36,695 nucleotides of DNA from an uncultured Prevotella sp. Its GTDB lineage: Bacteria; Bacteroidota; Bacteroidia; Bacteroidales; Bacteroidaceae. Below the pieces are notes generated by a model, which worked only from the letters and a program-made list of their open reading frames with translations, was not told the origin of the DNA and did not search any database. The DNA is taken from positions 1-36,695 of the forward strand of contig CAJOIX010000015.1 in NCBI GenBank assembly GCA_905234815.1. Reading direction: 5' to 3'. Each line of letters starts with the position of its first letter. Position 1 is the first letter of the stretch. A program made the translations under genes and the position numbers. Below are positions 17,647-27,192 of this stretch, piece by piece.

Positions 17647-20600
17647 ATGAATTTCATGAAAATGCTACAGGCCCTGTTCGGCAATAAGTCGAGCCGCGAC
17701 ATGCGCCTGATTCAACCTCTGGTGGAAAAAGTGCTCGAGGTGTATCCCGAGATACAAGCTTTGAGCAACGATGATTTGCGTGCCAAGTCGCGCGAGTTGC
17801 AGCTATATGTTCAATCAGCTGCTAAAGAAGAAAAGGCAAAAATAGAAGAGCTTAAGGCTACGATTGAAGCGACTCCTCTCGATGAACGCGAACCCATATT
17901 CAAGACAATCGATTCGCTGGAAGCCGAGGCTCTTGAAAAATACGAAAAGGCATTGAACGAGGTTATGTTCCAAGCCTTTGCCATCGTGAAGGATACCGCT
18001 CGCCGTTTTGCTGAGAATGAAGAAACCTGTGTCACAGCTACAGACTTCGACAGAGAGTTGGCAGGTAATCCCAAGAATGATTTTATTCGAATTGAAGGAG
18101 ATAAAGCCTACTATCAGAACCATTGGACAGCAGGCGGTAACGATCTGAAATGGGAAATGGTCCATTACGATGTCCAGTTATTTGGAGGTATTGCCTTACA
18201 CCAAGGAAAAATTGCTGAAATGGCAACTGGTGAAGGTAAGACCCTTGTGGCTACACTGCCTGTATTCCTCAATGCCCTGACAGGCAATGGTGTGCATGTG
18301 GTGACCGTGAACGACTATCTTGCCAAACGTGACAGCGAATGGATGGGACCGCTTTATATGTTCCACGGACTGTCGGTTGACTGTATTGATAAGCATGCGC
18401 CTAATTCTCCAGAGCGTCGAAAGGCTTACTTGGCCGATATTACCTTCGGTACGAACAATGAATTCGGTTTCGACTATCTGCGCGACAATATGGCCATCTC
18501 GCCTGCCGATCTCGTGCAGCGTGCGCACAATTATGCAATAGTCGACGAGGTGGACTCCGTGCTCATTGACGATGCTCGCACACCGCTCATCATTTCTGGT
18601 CCAATACCTAAGGGCGACGATCAGATGTTTGAAGAATACCAGCCACTCGTGGAGCGTCTTGTAGGTGTTCAGCGGCAGATGGCTACACAACTGCTGAGCG
18701 AAGCCCGACAGAAAATCAGCGAAGGTGCCGAGAAGAACGACCAGAAACTAATGGATGAAGGTTTCCTCTCTCTCTTCCGTTCTCATAAGGCATATCCTAA
18801 GAACAAAGCACTTATCAAATTCCTCTCCGAAGAAGGCATCAAAACAGGAATGCTCAAGACAGAGGAGTACTATATGCAGAACAACAATCGCGAAATGCCA
18901 AAGGCTGTGGCTCCACTCTATTTCGTGGTTGACGAAAAACTCAATTCGTGCGATCTCACTGATAAGGGTACAGAGTGGCTTTCCAATCAGGTTAATAACA
19001 AAGACCTTTTTGTATTGCCCGATATTACCTCGCAGCTTTCGGCTCTCGAAACTCAGACAGAGCTCACCGCTCAGGAGCGTATAGATAAGAAAGATGAACT
19101 TCTTTCCCACTACGCATTACAAAGTGAACGAGTGCACACGCTCCAACAACTGCTGAAGGCTTACACCATGTTCTTCAAAGACGAGGAATATGTTGTGATT
19201 GACGGTCAAGTGAAAATCGTTGATGAGCAAACAGGCCGTATTATGGAAGGCCGTCGTTGGAGTGACGGACTTCACCAGGCTGTGGAAGCCAAAGAGCACG
19301 TAGAAGTAGAGGCTGCTACGCAAACCTTTGCCACCATCACGCTTCAGAACTACTTCCGTATGTATCACAAGCTGGCTGGTATGACTGGTACCGCAAGCAC
19401 TGAGGCCGGCGAATTCTGGGATATTTATAAGCTTGATGTGGTAGAAATACCGACTAACAAGCCGGTTATTCGCAACGACATGAACGATCGCGTTTACAAA
19501 ACGCAACGCGAGAAGTACAAGGCCGTGATTGACGAAATAGTACAAATGCGCGCCAACGGCCGTCCTACTCTTGTGGGTACAACGTCGGTTGACATCTCTG
19601 AGATGCTCTCCCGTATGCTTCAGATGCGCAAGATTCCCCATCAAGTGCTGAATGCCAAGCTGCACCAGAAGGAAGCAGATATCGTGGCACTGGCTGGTCA
19701 GAGCACAAAAGGCACGGTATGGGTAGCTCCCGATGGCCGTGCATTCTGCGACAAATCATCGGCTGAACAATACCTAAAGGTTCTGTTGCAGGACAAGAAA
19801 GCGCAGCAACAATACGGCAACGGAGAAATCCGCGAAGAAACCCGCTTGTTGGGTGCCGTAACCATCGCCACCAATATGGCTGGTCGTGGTACCGATATCA
19901 AACTTTCGCCAGAGGTGAAAGCTGCAGGCGGATTGGCCATTATCGGTACTGAGCGCCACGAGAGTCGTCGTGTGGACCGCCAGTTGCGTGGTCGTGCCGG
20001 CCGACAAGGCGACCCAGGTTCGTCGGTATTCTTCGTTTCACTTGAAGATAAGCTCATGCGACTCTTTGCATCCGAGCGTATAGCTAAAATCATGGACCGA
20101 CTGGGCTTCAAAGAAGGCGATCTGATTGAAGCACCCATGATTAACCGCTCTATCGAAAACGCACAAAAGAAAGTAGAAGAAAACCATTTCGGTGTGCGTA
20201 AGCACCTTCTCGAGTACGATGATGTGATGAACAAACAGCGTACCGTTATTTATAAGAAACGCCGTCACGCACTCATGGGTGAACGCATCGGTATGGATAT
20301 TGCCAATGTCATTTGGGACCGCATAGTTAGCACCATTGAGCGCAACGACTATGAAGGTTGCCAGGAACAATTCCTGAAGCTCTTCGCTATGGAATGTCCC
20401 TTCACCGAATACGATTTCCAGAATCGTAACCAGGCAGACTTGGAAGAAGAGGCCTACCAGTTGGCCATGCAGTCATTCAATCAGAAAACGGAGCGCATCC
20501 AGCGCATGGCACAACCTGTAATCAAGCAAATTTACGAGCGTCCTGACAACAAGTACGAGCGTATCATTGTTCCCATTACTGACGGTCGTCATGTGTATAA

Positions 20601-21108
20601 CATTCCTTGCGACTTGAAGGAGGCTTACGAGTCAGAATCAAAATCCGTTGTGAAACAGTTTGAGAAAGTAACCATGTTACATTTCATTGACGACAACTGG
20701 AAAGAGAATCTGCGACAACTCGACGAACTGCGCCATTCCGTTCAGAATGCATCCTATGAGCAGAAAGATCCACTTCTTATCTTCAAGTTGGAAAGTGCCA
20801 AGCTCTGGGACAATATGATTGATGATATGAACTCACGCATCTGTTCAATACTCATGCGCGGACAAATACAAATGGCCGACGACAATGTGCAAGAAGCAGC
20901 TCCAGAGCAGCGCTCACAACGCTACAATGAGCAGAAGGCCGACGCATCGCAGGCTCAAGCTGCCGCTGCCCAGCAAGACACACGCGACCAACAGCAGCAG
21001 CGCCATACACCAATCGTTAAGGACAGACTGCCTGGGCCAAACGATCCCTGCCCCTGCGGAAGCGGAAAGAAGTTCAAGAAATGTCACGGACGTGCCTTGA
21101 ATAATTAA
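17647..21108 (+). CDS. secA: Preprotein translocase ATPase SecA, enlarged form
   Basis: SecA is the ATP-driven motor that pushes unfolded preproteins through the SecYEG channel. At 1153 residues it is about 250 longer than E. coli SecA. Walker A is in [14 protein letters not shown] (about 192-205), the DEAD-like box is [20 protein letters not shown] (299-318), and motif [13 protein letters not shown] is at about 739-751 with [16 protein letters not shown] after it. The C-terminus has a Gln/Ala-rich linker and the zinc motif [14 protein letters not shown] (Cys1135, Cys1137, Cys1146, His1147) that binds SecB or ribosomes in other bacteria. Extra segments lie in the preprotein-binding region (about 345-480) and a roughly 50-residue insert at about 686-736. 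The ATG at 17647 follows a good promoter. Confidence 0.98.
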   Translation: MNFMKMLQALFGNKSSRDMRLIQPLVEKVLEVYPEIQALSNDDLRAKSRELQLYVQSAAKEEKAKIEELKATIEATPLDEREPIFKTIDSLEAEALEKYEKALNEVMFQAFAIVKDTARRFAENEETCVTATDFDRELAGNPKNDFIRIEGDKAYYQNHWTAGGNDLKWEMVHYDVQLFGGIALHQGKIAEMATGEGKTLVATLPVFLNALTGNGVHVVTVNDYLAKRDSEWMGPLYMFHGLSVDCIDKHAPNSPERRKAYLADITFGTNNEFGFDYLRDNMAISPADLVQRAHNYAIVDEVDSVLIDDARTPLIISGPIPKGDDQMFEEYQPLVERLVGVQRQMATQLLSEARQKISEGAEKNDQKLMDEGFLSLFRSHKAYPKNKALIKFLSEEGIKTGMLKTEEYYMQNNNREMPKAVAPLYFVVDEKLNSCDLTDKGTEWLSNQVNNKDLFVLPDITSQLSALETQTELTAQERIDKKDELLSHYALQSERVHTLQQLLKAYTMFFKDEEYVVIDGQVKIVDEQTGRIMEGRRWSDGLHQAVEAKEHVEVEAATQTFATITLQNYFRMYHKLAGMTGTASTEAGEFWDIYKLDVVEIPTNKPVIRNDMNDRVYKTQREKYKAVIDEIVQMRANGRPTLVGTTSVDISEMLSRMLQMRKIPHQVLNAKLHQKEADIVALAGQSTKGTVWVAPDGRAFCDKSSAEQYLKVLLQDKKAQQQYGNGEIREETRLLGAVTIATNMAGRGTDIKLSPEVKAAGGLAIIGTERHESRRVDRQLRGRAGRQGDPGSSVFFVSLEDKLMRLFASERIAKIMDRLGFKEGDLIEAPMINRSIENAQKKVEENHFGVRKHLLEYDDVMNKQRTVIYKKRRHALMGERIGMDIANVIWDRIVSTIERNDYEGCQEQFLKLFAMECPFTEYDFQNRNQADLEEEAYQLAMQSFNQKTERIQRMAQPVIKQIYERPDNKYERIIVPITDGRHVYNIPCDLKEAYESESKSVVKQFEKVTMLHFIDDNWKENLRQLDELRHSVQNASYEQKDPLLIFKLESAKLWDNMIDDMNSRICSILMRGQIQMADDNVQEAAPEQRSQRYNEQKADASQAQAAAAQQDTRDQQQQRHTPIVKDRLPGPNDPCPCGSGKKFKKCHGRALNN

Positions 21109-21159
21109 AAATGTGACATTGTAAAATGGTGAAATCGTAAAATAGGAAAAATTACAATT

Positions 21160-21858
21160 ATGATCACTATTTCCAATCTAAAGAAATCCTTCGGCGAGAA
21201 AGTTGCATTAGACATTCCGGAGTTTCATATCAACAAAGGAGAAATTCTTGGTCTGGTCGGCAACAATGGTGCTGGTAAAACCACATTCTTTCGTTTAATC
21301 CTTGATTTGCTGAAAGCCGATGAAGGATTGGTAGATATTGATGGCATCAATCCTGCGCTGTCAGAAGAGTGGAAGCAACAGACAGGTGCTTTCATCGACG
21401 AAGGGTTCCTCATAGATTTCCTCACGCCCGAAGAGTATTTTGACTTCATCGGGAAAGTATGTGGAATGACAAAAGAAGCCGTTCAAGAGCGTCTTGCTTA
21501 TTTCGACCGCTTTATGGCTGGCGAAATCTTAGGCCAAAAGAAGCTCATTCGCGATTATTCTGCTGGCAACAAACAGAAAATAGGAATCATCTCGGCTCTC
21601 TTCAATAAGCCTGCGCTAGTTATACTTGACGAGCCCTTCAACTTCCTTGATCCGTCAGGACAAAACATTTTGAAACACCTGCTTGAAGAATATAATCAGG
21701 AGACAGGTTCGACAATCCTCATCTCCAGCCATAATCTTCAACACACAATTGATGTTTCTCACCGTATAGCACTCATGGAGAGCGGGAAGCTTTTGCGCGA
21801 TCTACCCAACAAGAACAAAAGTGCTGAGCAGGAACTTGAAGAATATTTCAATCTTTAA
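21160..21858 (+). CDS. ABC transporter ATP-binding protein (orphan)
   Basis: This 232-residue ATPase is of the ABC-2 exporter type. Walker A is GNNGAGKT (34-41), the signature is SAGNKQK (134-140, a variant of LSGGQ), Walker B is LVILDEP (153-159) with the D-loop FNFLDPSG, and the switch histidine is His191 in SSHNL. No membrane partner gene lies beside it: secA is upstream and the convergent MATE gene is downstream. It may pair with a permease elsewhere or act outside transport; its substrate cannot be read. It begins 51 bases after secA, so secA transcription may run into it, and a strong terminator follows. Confidence 0.93.
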   Translation: MITISNLKKSFGEKVALDIPEFHINKGEILGLVGNNGAGKTTFFRLILDLLKADEGLVDIDGINPALSEEWKQQTGAFIDEGFLIDFLTPEEYFDFIGKVCGMTKEAVQERLAYFDRFMAGEILGQKKLIRDYSAGNKQKIGIISALFNKPALVILDEPFNFLDPSGQNILKHLLEEYNQETGSTILISSHNLQHTIDVSHRIALMESGKLLRDLPNKNKSAEQELEEYFNL

Positions 21859-21865
21859 CGAATAC

Positions 21866-21897
21866 GGGTGCGTCGATTTTGACGCACCCTTTTTTTG
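21866..21897 (+). terminator. Rho-independent terminator after the ABC ATPase gene
   Basis: GGGTGCGTC (21866-21874) pairs perfectly with GACGCACCC (21881-21889) around a 6-base loop, followed by eight T residues. It lies 8 bases after the stop codon. Confidence 0.95.
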
Positions 21898-21953
21898 TCC
21901 TTTTTTTGCAGGCGAAACGTAAACAATTTTTGCGTTGTATGTATGCGTTTTTC

Positions 21954-22034
21954 AAAAGCTATGCTTTTAGTCTCCAATAGCTATGCTTTTGGCTTGCAAA
22001 AGCTATCCTTTTGAGCTCCAAAAGCTATGCTTTT
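21954..22034. repeat. Array of four 15-bp palindromes at exact 22-bp pitch (copy 2)
   Basis: Four units start at 21954, 21976, 21998 and 22020, again exactly 22 bases apart. Units 1 and 4 are the perfect palindrome AAAAGC-TAT-GCTTTT; unit 2 begins AATAGC and unit 3 has CCTTTT. All four have the TAT centre. The 7-base spacers are AGTCTCC, GGCTTGC and GAGCTCC, the last nearly the same as spacer 3 of copy 1 (GAGCTCT). The left flank (about 21921-21953) resembles that of copy 1. The array lies between convergent genes, past the ABC gene terminator. The remaining bases from 22035 to 22176 show nothing else recognisable. Confidence 0.9.
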
Positions 22035-22176
22035 AGAGCGCGTTTTCTATATGCCTGATTTTCAGAGGATTGCAAATTGGATTTTTGAGGTTGTAAGTCA
22101 ATCGCTTTATTGGTATAAAGCCGATGGAAATTGCCTCCGAAAAAGGTGATTGTTCACTGCCCTATCACGGGCGTTT

Positions 22177-23496
22177 TTAACGGGACGGGAATGGGCACGA
22201 CAACCGAACTCTTAAGAAGAAATGGAGCAATACTCCCCTCAGCGTGAGATAAACAATTAGTGCCAGCCAAAGTGTATGATTGGCCATGGTTGGAAAAAGA
22301 AAATAATAGATGAGAAAGAAAATAAAGGTAGAGAGCGCCGTAGCTTTCAGCATATCTTCGCCTGCAGTGATGCCAATGAAAACGCCATCGTAGATAAAAG
22401 CAGCCATGCCGGTGAGAGGAATCAGCAGGACCCAAGGAAAATAGTCCTGTGCCAGCGCTATTACATTACTTTCATTGGTCAGCAAGGACAAAAAGTGTAT
22501 GCCACCGATAGCATAGACCAGCGTGAAAGTTACAATCATGCCTACTCCCCACCACAACAACGAATGGCAGACATTGGTGAACATGACCTTATCCCCTGCC
22601 CCATAATACCGCCCGCACAATGCTTCAGCGGCATAAGCAAAACCATCGAGGAAATAGGAGAAAAGCATGAAAAAAGTCATCAGTAAGGCATTGACTGCCA
22701 CAATTAGGTTTCCTTGCCATGCCCCGGCGGCTGTAAAAAACAGATTGACCGCCACGAGACACACTGTGCGCAGGAATAGTACCCCTTCGGTTTGAGTGAA
22801 CCTTGGGAAGATGCCCCCGAGTTTGCGCAATGAAAAAGAACTTAAGGCGTTGGCATTTTTGGGAAAATCTGTTCTAAGCGCTTTCCACGTAAAGCGCAAC
22901 ACCAATAGTGCTCCTCCCCATGATGCTAACATTGTACCGAGTGCGACGCCTTCAATTTTCATCTTCAGCACATATACGAAGAGCAGTGAAAGCACGATAT
23001 TCAGCACATTCTGGAAGATAGACACCACCATCGGAATACGTGTGTTCTGCCTACCGATGAACCAACCCGTAAGCGCATAGAGCGACAACACTGCCGGAGC
23101 GCCCCAGATGCAAATGAAAAAATAGGTTCTTACCAGTGGAACGATGGATGCTTCAGGATGCATCACACTGATGCCTATCCAACAAATTGGTAGCTGAAGT
23201 ATCAGCAACAGCAATGCGATAGACCATGCGGAGGTAAGGGAATGGTGCAATTGTTGCAGAACTGCTTCACTGTCTTTTGCACCTACGGCTTGTGCTGTCT
23301 GGCCACTCGTGCTCATTCGCAAGAAGCCCATGAGCCAATACATCACATTGAAAATCATGCTGCCAACAGCCACGGCAGCCATATAGCGCTCGCTGCCCAT
23401 GTGCCCAACAATGGCCAAATCGACCAGACCCAATAGTGGAACTGTGATGTTGCTGATAATAGCAGGTACAGCCAATTGAAGGATGCTTCTGTTCAT
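22177..23496 (-). CDS. MATE-family multidrug/toxin exporter
   Basis: This 439-residue inner-membrane protein has about 12 hydrophobic segments in two similar halves, the layout of MATE exporters that expel drugs or metabolites using Na+ or H+ gradients. The N-terminal signature reads LAVPAIISNITVPLLGLVD and LAIVGHMG, close to the DinF branch. The second half has the matching NLFFTAAGAWQGNLIVAVNALL and DGFAYAAEALCGRYYGAGD block. The substrate is unknown. Its ATG (23494-23496) overlaps the stop of the upstream MFS gene in an ATGA arrangement, so it is the third cistron of a transporter operon. Confidence 0.93.
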   Translation of the reverse strand: MNRSILQLAVPAIISNITVPLLGLVDLAIVGHMGSERYMAAVAVGSMIFNVMYWLMGFLRMSTSGQTAQAVGAKDSEAVLQQLHHSLTSAWSIALLLLILQLPICWIGISVMHPEASIVPLVRTYFFICIWGAPAVLSLYALTGWFIGRQNTRIPMVVSIFQNVLNIVLSLLFVYVLKMKIEGVALGTMLASWGGALLVLRFTWKALRTDFPKNANALSSFSLRKLGGIFPRFTQTEGVLFLRTVCLVAVNLFFTAAGAWQGNLIVAVNALLMTFFMLFSYFLDGFAYAAEALCGRYYGAGDKVMFTNVCHSLLWWGVGMIVTFTLVYAIGGIHFLSLLTNESNVIALAQDYFPWVLLIPLTGMAAFIYDGVFIGITAGEDMLKATALSTFIFFLIYYFLFPTMANHTLWLALIVYLTLRGVLLHFFLRVRLSCPFPSR

Positions 23497-24851
23497 CGTG
23501 CTACGATATTTGGACGCTCCAAACCGATCTGTTGGTGCTTATCAACAACGAGCAGCAGTAGGGCCACCACAGTAGCCAAGAATGAGATGCCAACAAAAAT
23601 AGAAAGTGGTGTCTGATAATCAACTATTAAAGTGCCATCGGTCTGCGTTTGGGTGTGCAAATCAATGCTTCGTCCAACCCAAATTGGCGTCAGCATCAAT
23701 CCCCAGTTCTGTATGTAGAAAATGATGGAATAGCTGATACCCAACCGCTTGTAGGGAACAATTTGCGGTATGCTCGCCCACATTGCACTCGGCACCAGAG
23801 AAAATGCTACTCCCAGGCAGAACATGACGATAACTGCAATCCATGTGTTGTTAATAATGGGTAGCATTAACATGAAATGAGACAGCAGTGTGAGACAACA
23901 GCCTGCTAACATCAATGTGGCACCGTGTCCATAGCGGTCGTATAAATGTCCGAAGAGTGGCGTCAGCACAATTGTTCCATAAGGAAGAATCGATGAAATC
24001 CAACCGGCTGTTACACCATCCACATCGAACTTGTTGATAAGGACATCTGTTGAGAATTTCAAGAAAGGTCGAATGCTGCTATAGAAGCACACACACAATA
24101 GAACTATCAGCGCAAACGCAAGCACAGAGAAGGATTTTTTTTCTGTATTTGAGGCAGGTTGGGCAACCTTCTCTTTCTGTTCCTCTTTGGCTTCTTGACC
24201 CTTGATGCGAGCACTTTTTTTATCCATTGTTGCCACATAGACAGCAAACAGTATAAAGCCAGTGAGCAATACGCCCACTCCTACAATCAACGGGCCGTGC
24301 AGCCCGTAGTGGTAGGCAATGATTGGGCTCATACTGATGGCCAAGGCTGTGCCTACTCTTGCCAGCGCTACTTGTATGCCCATTGCCGAAGCCAGTTCAC
24401 GTCCGGTAAACCAGCTCACAATCAGGGCCGATATGGCAATGCCAGTCATGTCGCACCCTACTCCAAATGCTCCAAATCCCAATGCAGCGATCACAACTTG
24501 TGCCTTCTGAAGTCCGACAAAAGGTAAATGCCATGACTCAGTCGAAGATAACTGTGTCATGGCATAATAGCAAATTGTCGCCCCCAACAGCATCATTGTG
24601 GTGGCCAGAATGCCAGTGAAGCGTGGTCCCATGCGGTCAAGAATGAGTCCACCCCATACCAGCATGAGCAGGAAAACATTAAAAAAACTATATGAGCCGG
24701 AAAAGAAGCCATACTCTTCGGCTGTCCAGCCCAATCCGCCTTCAGCTGTTGGTGCTTTGATGAGCGTGGACAATGGTGAGAGTATATCCCAAAAGATATA
24801 CCCCGTCATCATCACTATGCTCAAGACGAGCAGAACAGTCCAGCGTCGCAT
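23493..24851 (-). CDS. MFS transporter, second of a tandem pair
   Basis: This 452-residue major facilitator protein has about 12 membrane segments and a charged cytoplasmic loop (about residues 210-240, DKKSARIKGQEAKEEQKEKV) between the two six-helix halves. The loop after helix 2 reads GGLILDRMGPRFTG, the usual MFS motif A region. It shares the phrase YIFWDILSP and general layout with the neighbouring MFS protein encoded by 24851-26455, so the pair looks like an old duplication. The substrate cannot be read; the family resembles nitrate/nitrite or organophosphate-type MFS carriers only in a general way. Its start codon shares one base with the upstream stop (TAATG), and its stop overlaps the MATE start. 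Confidence 0.9.
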   Translation of the reverse strand: MRRWTVLLVLSIVMMTGYIFWDILSPLSTLIKAPTAEGGLGWTAEEYGFFSGSYSFFNVFLLMLVWGGLILDRMGPRFTGILATTMMLLGATICYYAMTQLSSTESWHLPFVGLQKAQVVIAALGFGAFGVGCDMTGIAISALIVSWFTGRELASAMGIQVALARVGTALAISMSPIIAYHYGLHGPLIVGVGVLLTGFILFAVYVATMDKKSARIKGQEAKEEQKEKVAQPASNTEKKSFSVLAFALIVLLCVCFYSSIRPFLKFSTDVLINKFDVDGVTAGWISSILPYGTIVLTPLFGHLYDRYGHGATLMLAGCCLTLLSHFMLMLPIINNTWIAVIVMFCLGVAFSLVPSAMWASIPQIVPYKRLGISYSIIFYIQNWGLMLTPIWVGRSIDLHTQTQTDGTLIVDYQTPLSIFVGISFLATVVALLLLVVDKHQQIGLERPNIVAR

Positions 24852-26455
24852 TAGTCAAGTCCCAGCCCTTTTTTCTTGTCAACAACCTTCAGCAGCATGC
24901 CGAGGATAAATGCGGCGACACCCAATCCGGCCAGCATGAGCAAAGGCCAAGTGTAGTTGAACTGAGTCGGGTCTGTAACGCCCGGGTTAGTCTTGTCAAG
25001 CACTTTACCGATGAGTAGCGGGAAGAGCCAAAGACCAATGTTCTGAATCCAGAAAATCACGGCGTAGGCTGAACCAATCACTTTTGCATCAACCAACTTC
25101 GGCACAGATGGCCAGAGCGATGCAGGTACCAAAGAGAATGAAGCGCCTAATACCAAGATGGTGAGATAAGCAACAATCACTCCGCCAACGGCATTGCCCT
25201 TGAACAGTGGCAGGATGAATGCGAATGTCAAATGACAGGCAATCAGCAGCAGAGAGCCTAACACCAACATCGTGGCTGCTTTGCCGTGCTTGTCGAGATA
25301 ATTACCCAGAATAGGAGTAATACCCACGGCCAGTAGCGGGAATACGGCAAAGATGGTTTCGGCCGATTGGCGCATATACCCCATATAGCAGAATATCACA
25401 AGGGCTGCAATTGCCAGAAGGAGCAGTCCAAATTTTATTTGTTTTTTCTGCATGAAGTTGCTGGCAAAAGCCGAAGCTGCCACTACGAGCATAATTACGT
25501 ATTGCACAATGGTTACTTGTGGACTTGCCCAGAAGGAATCAGCAGGCACTTCGCTGAAAGTCAGGTTGCACTGGAGCATATTCACGGCATATTTCTGGAA
25601 GGGGAAAATAGCTGAATAGTAAAGTACGCAAAGCAATGCTACCAACCAAAAACCTGAAGAAGTCAGGATTTGTCCTAAGTCGCTGATTTGGAATGGATCG
25701 TCTTTCTCTTCTGCTTCGCCTGTCTGGGCATCGAGTTTCTTGTCCATGAAGAAATAGACAATGAACATAATCAAAGCAATCATGAGCAAAACTACGCCAA
25801 AGGCCACTGAGCGCGATACGCTTATTTCGCCGCCTAATTTTGCAAAGAATGGCGAGAAAATCATACATGTGGCTACACCCAAGCGGGCCAAAGCCATTTC
25901 TGAGCCCATGGCCAAAGCCATTTCGCGTCCTTTAAACCATTTCACAATGCCTCGACTTACAGTGATTCCTGCCATCTCGCAGCCGCAGCCGAATATCATG
26001 AAGCCAACAGCAGCAAATTTGGCTGATGCAGGCATCCCCTGATAGAAGGGCGAAACCCCCAATTCGTCGAACAGTGGAATATAGTTCAAATGCTCTGTAA
26101 ACCAAACGCTAAGCTGAGTTCCGGCGAAAGCATCTGTAACTGCATACCATTTTATGATAGCGCCAAATAGCATTACAGCACCAGAAAGCACTGCGGTGAA
26201 GCGTACTCCCATCTTGTCGAGAATGATACCCGCAAAAATGAGGAAGAATACGAATACATTGAGGAACACTTCAGAACCTTGCATTGTACCGAAAGCCGTT
26301 GAGTCCCAACCGCGTTCCGACTGCATCAGGTCTTTAATGGGCGAGAGAATATCCATGAAGATATAGCTACAAAACATGGCCAAGGCCAAAAGCAATAAAG
26401 CCGTCCACCGCATAGCAGCAGAATCTCTCAAGGTCTTTTCAATCTGTTGTGTCAT
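24851..26455 (-). CDS. MFS transporter, first of a tandem pair
   Basis: This 534-residue major facilitator protein has about 12 membrane segments and is some 80 residues longer than its tandem paralog. Shared phrases are YIFMDILSP in helix 1, FLNVFVFFLIFAGIILDKMGVRFT around motif A, and GSEMALARLGVA. A central charged loop (DKKLDAQTGEAEEKDDPFQ) separates the two halves. The ligand is unknown. It is the first gene of the MFS-MFS-MATE operon, with a TACTTTTG promoter element about 40 bases before its ATG at 26453-26455. The close overlaps suggest that the three transporters are made together. Confidence 0.9.
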   Translation of the reverse strand: MTQQIEKTLRDSAAMRWTALLLLALAMFCSYIFMDILSPIKDLMQSERGWDSTAFGTMQGSEVFLNVFVFFLIFAGIILDKMGVRFTAVLSGAVMLFGAIIKWYAVTDAFAGTQLSVWFTEHLNYIPLFDELGVSPFYQGMPASAKFAAVGFMIFGCGCEMAGITVSRGIVKWFKGREMALAMGSEMALARLGVATCMIFSPFFAKLGGEISVSRSVAFGVVLLMIALIMFIVYFFMDKKLDAQTGEAEEKDDPFQISDLGQILTSSGFWLVALLCVLYYSAIFPFQKYAVNMLQCNLTFSEVPADSFWASPQVTIVQYVIMLVVAASAFASNFMQKKQIKFGLLLLAIAALVIFCYMGYMRQSAETIFAVFPLLAVGITPILGNYLDKHGKAATMLVLGSLLLIACHLTFAFILPLFKGNAVGGVIVAYLTILVLGASFSLVPASLWPSVPKLVDAKVIGSAYAVIFWIQNIGLWLFPLLIGKVLDKTNPGVTDPTQFNYTWPLLMLAGLGVAAFILGMLLKVVDKKKGLGLD

Positions 26456-26495
26456 TTTTTTCTTTCCTTTTAAGATAATACATTGAAGTTGAGCG

Positions 26496-26503
26496 CAAAA
26501 GTA
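26496..26503 (-). promoter_or_regulatory. Bacteroidota-type -7 element for the MFS-MFS-MATE operon
   Basis: The minus strand reads TACTTTTG, an exact TAnnTTTG match, 41 bases before the first MFS start codon and just below the rubrerythrin terminator. Confidence 0.6.
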
Positions 26504-26514
26504 GTAAAAAAAAC

Positions 26515-26546
26515 AAAAAACTCCCCGCTAAGTGAGGAGTTTTTTG
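26515..26546 (-). terminator. Rho-independent terminator after rubrerythrin
   Basis: AAAAAACTCC and GGAGTTTTTT form the outer stem, with CGC/GTG pairs inside after one mismatch and a TAA loop. On the minus strand it ends in a long T-run. It lies about 80 bases after the rubrerythrin stop. Confidence 0.8.
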
Positions 26547-26625
26547 AGAAGTTAGACAGGTGAGCTAAGTGATTGATTTACTTGAATTGGAAGTTCAATA
26601 CTCACTTCGCACCTTTCATTATTGA

Positions 26626-27168
26626 TTAATAGTTCTCTGCTTTCAACTCAAAATAGCTTTGTGGGTGGTTGCAGACAGGACATTCTTCAGGAGCCTGTTT
26701 GCCAATCACAACATGACCGCAATTACGGCAGATCCAAACGGCGTCACCCTCACGAGAGAATACTACAGCATCTTCAATGTTTTTCAGCAATTTGCGATAG
26801 CGCTCCTCGTGGTGTTTTTCAATAGCACCCACGGCGCGGAACTTTTCGGCGATTTCGGGGAAACCCTCTTCGTCTGCCTCGCGAGCCATGCGGTCGTACA
26901 TATCAGTCCATTCGAAATTTTCGCCACAGGCTGCTGCTTTCAGATTCTCTACGGTGCTCTTTACAGTTCCACCTTCCAACAATTTAAACCACATCTTGGC
27001 ATGTTCTTTCTCGTTGGCGGCAGTTTCTTCAAAAATAGCAGCAATCTGCTGATAACCTTCCTTCTTTGCTTTAGATGCAAAGTAGGTGTATTTATTACGT
27101 GCTTGGCTTTCTCCTGCAAATGCTTCTTGCAGATTGCGCTCTGTTTTTGTTCCTTTTAATTCTTTCAT
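26626..27168 (-). CDS. Rubrerythrin
   Basis: This 180-residue non-haem iron protein reduces hydrogen peroxide in anaerobes and protects against oxygen. The N-terminal four-helix diiron domain (about 1-135) contains ligand candidates Glu20, Glu53 and His56 in ANEKEHAK, and a second half with READEEGF (Glu97) and EKHHEERY. The C-terminal rubredoxin-like domain (about 140-180) has two Cys pairs, CRNC (147, 150) and CPVC (163, 166), that bind one iron. The length and domain order are those of classical rubrerythrin. It starts 24 bases after the SPFH-like gene and is followed by a terminator. Confidence 0.97.
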   Translation of the reverse strand: MKELKGTKTERNLQEAFAGESQARNKYTYFASKAKKEGYQQIAAIFEETAANEKEHAKMWFKLLEGGTVKSTVENLKAAACGENFEWTDMYDRMAREADEEGFPEIAEKFRAVGAIEKHHEERYRKLLKNIEDAVVFSREGDAVWICRNCGHVVIGKQAPEECPVCNHPQSYFELKAENY

Positions 27169-27192
27169 AATGCTTATAAGTTTTGGGATTTG

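Noticed and set aside
19117..19665. 182-residue open frame on the minus strand
   Set aside because: It is opposite secA and has no recognisable motif or promoter.
21954..22034. The second array as a multiple terminator
   Set aside because: A clean terminator already lies at 21866-21897; the array units have weak 6-bp arms, no T-run beyond the palindrome itself, and a fixed pitch that termination does not need.
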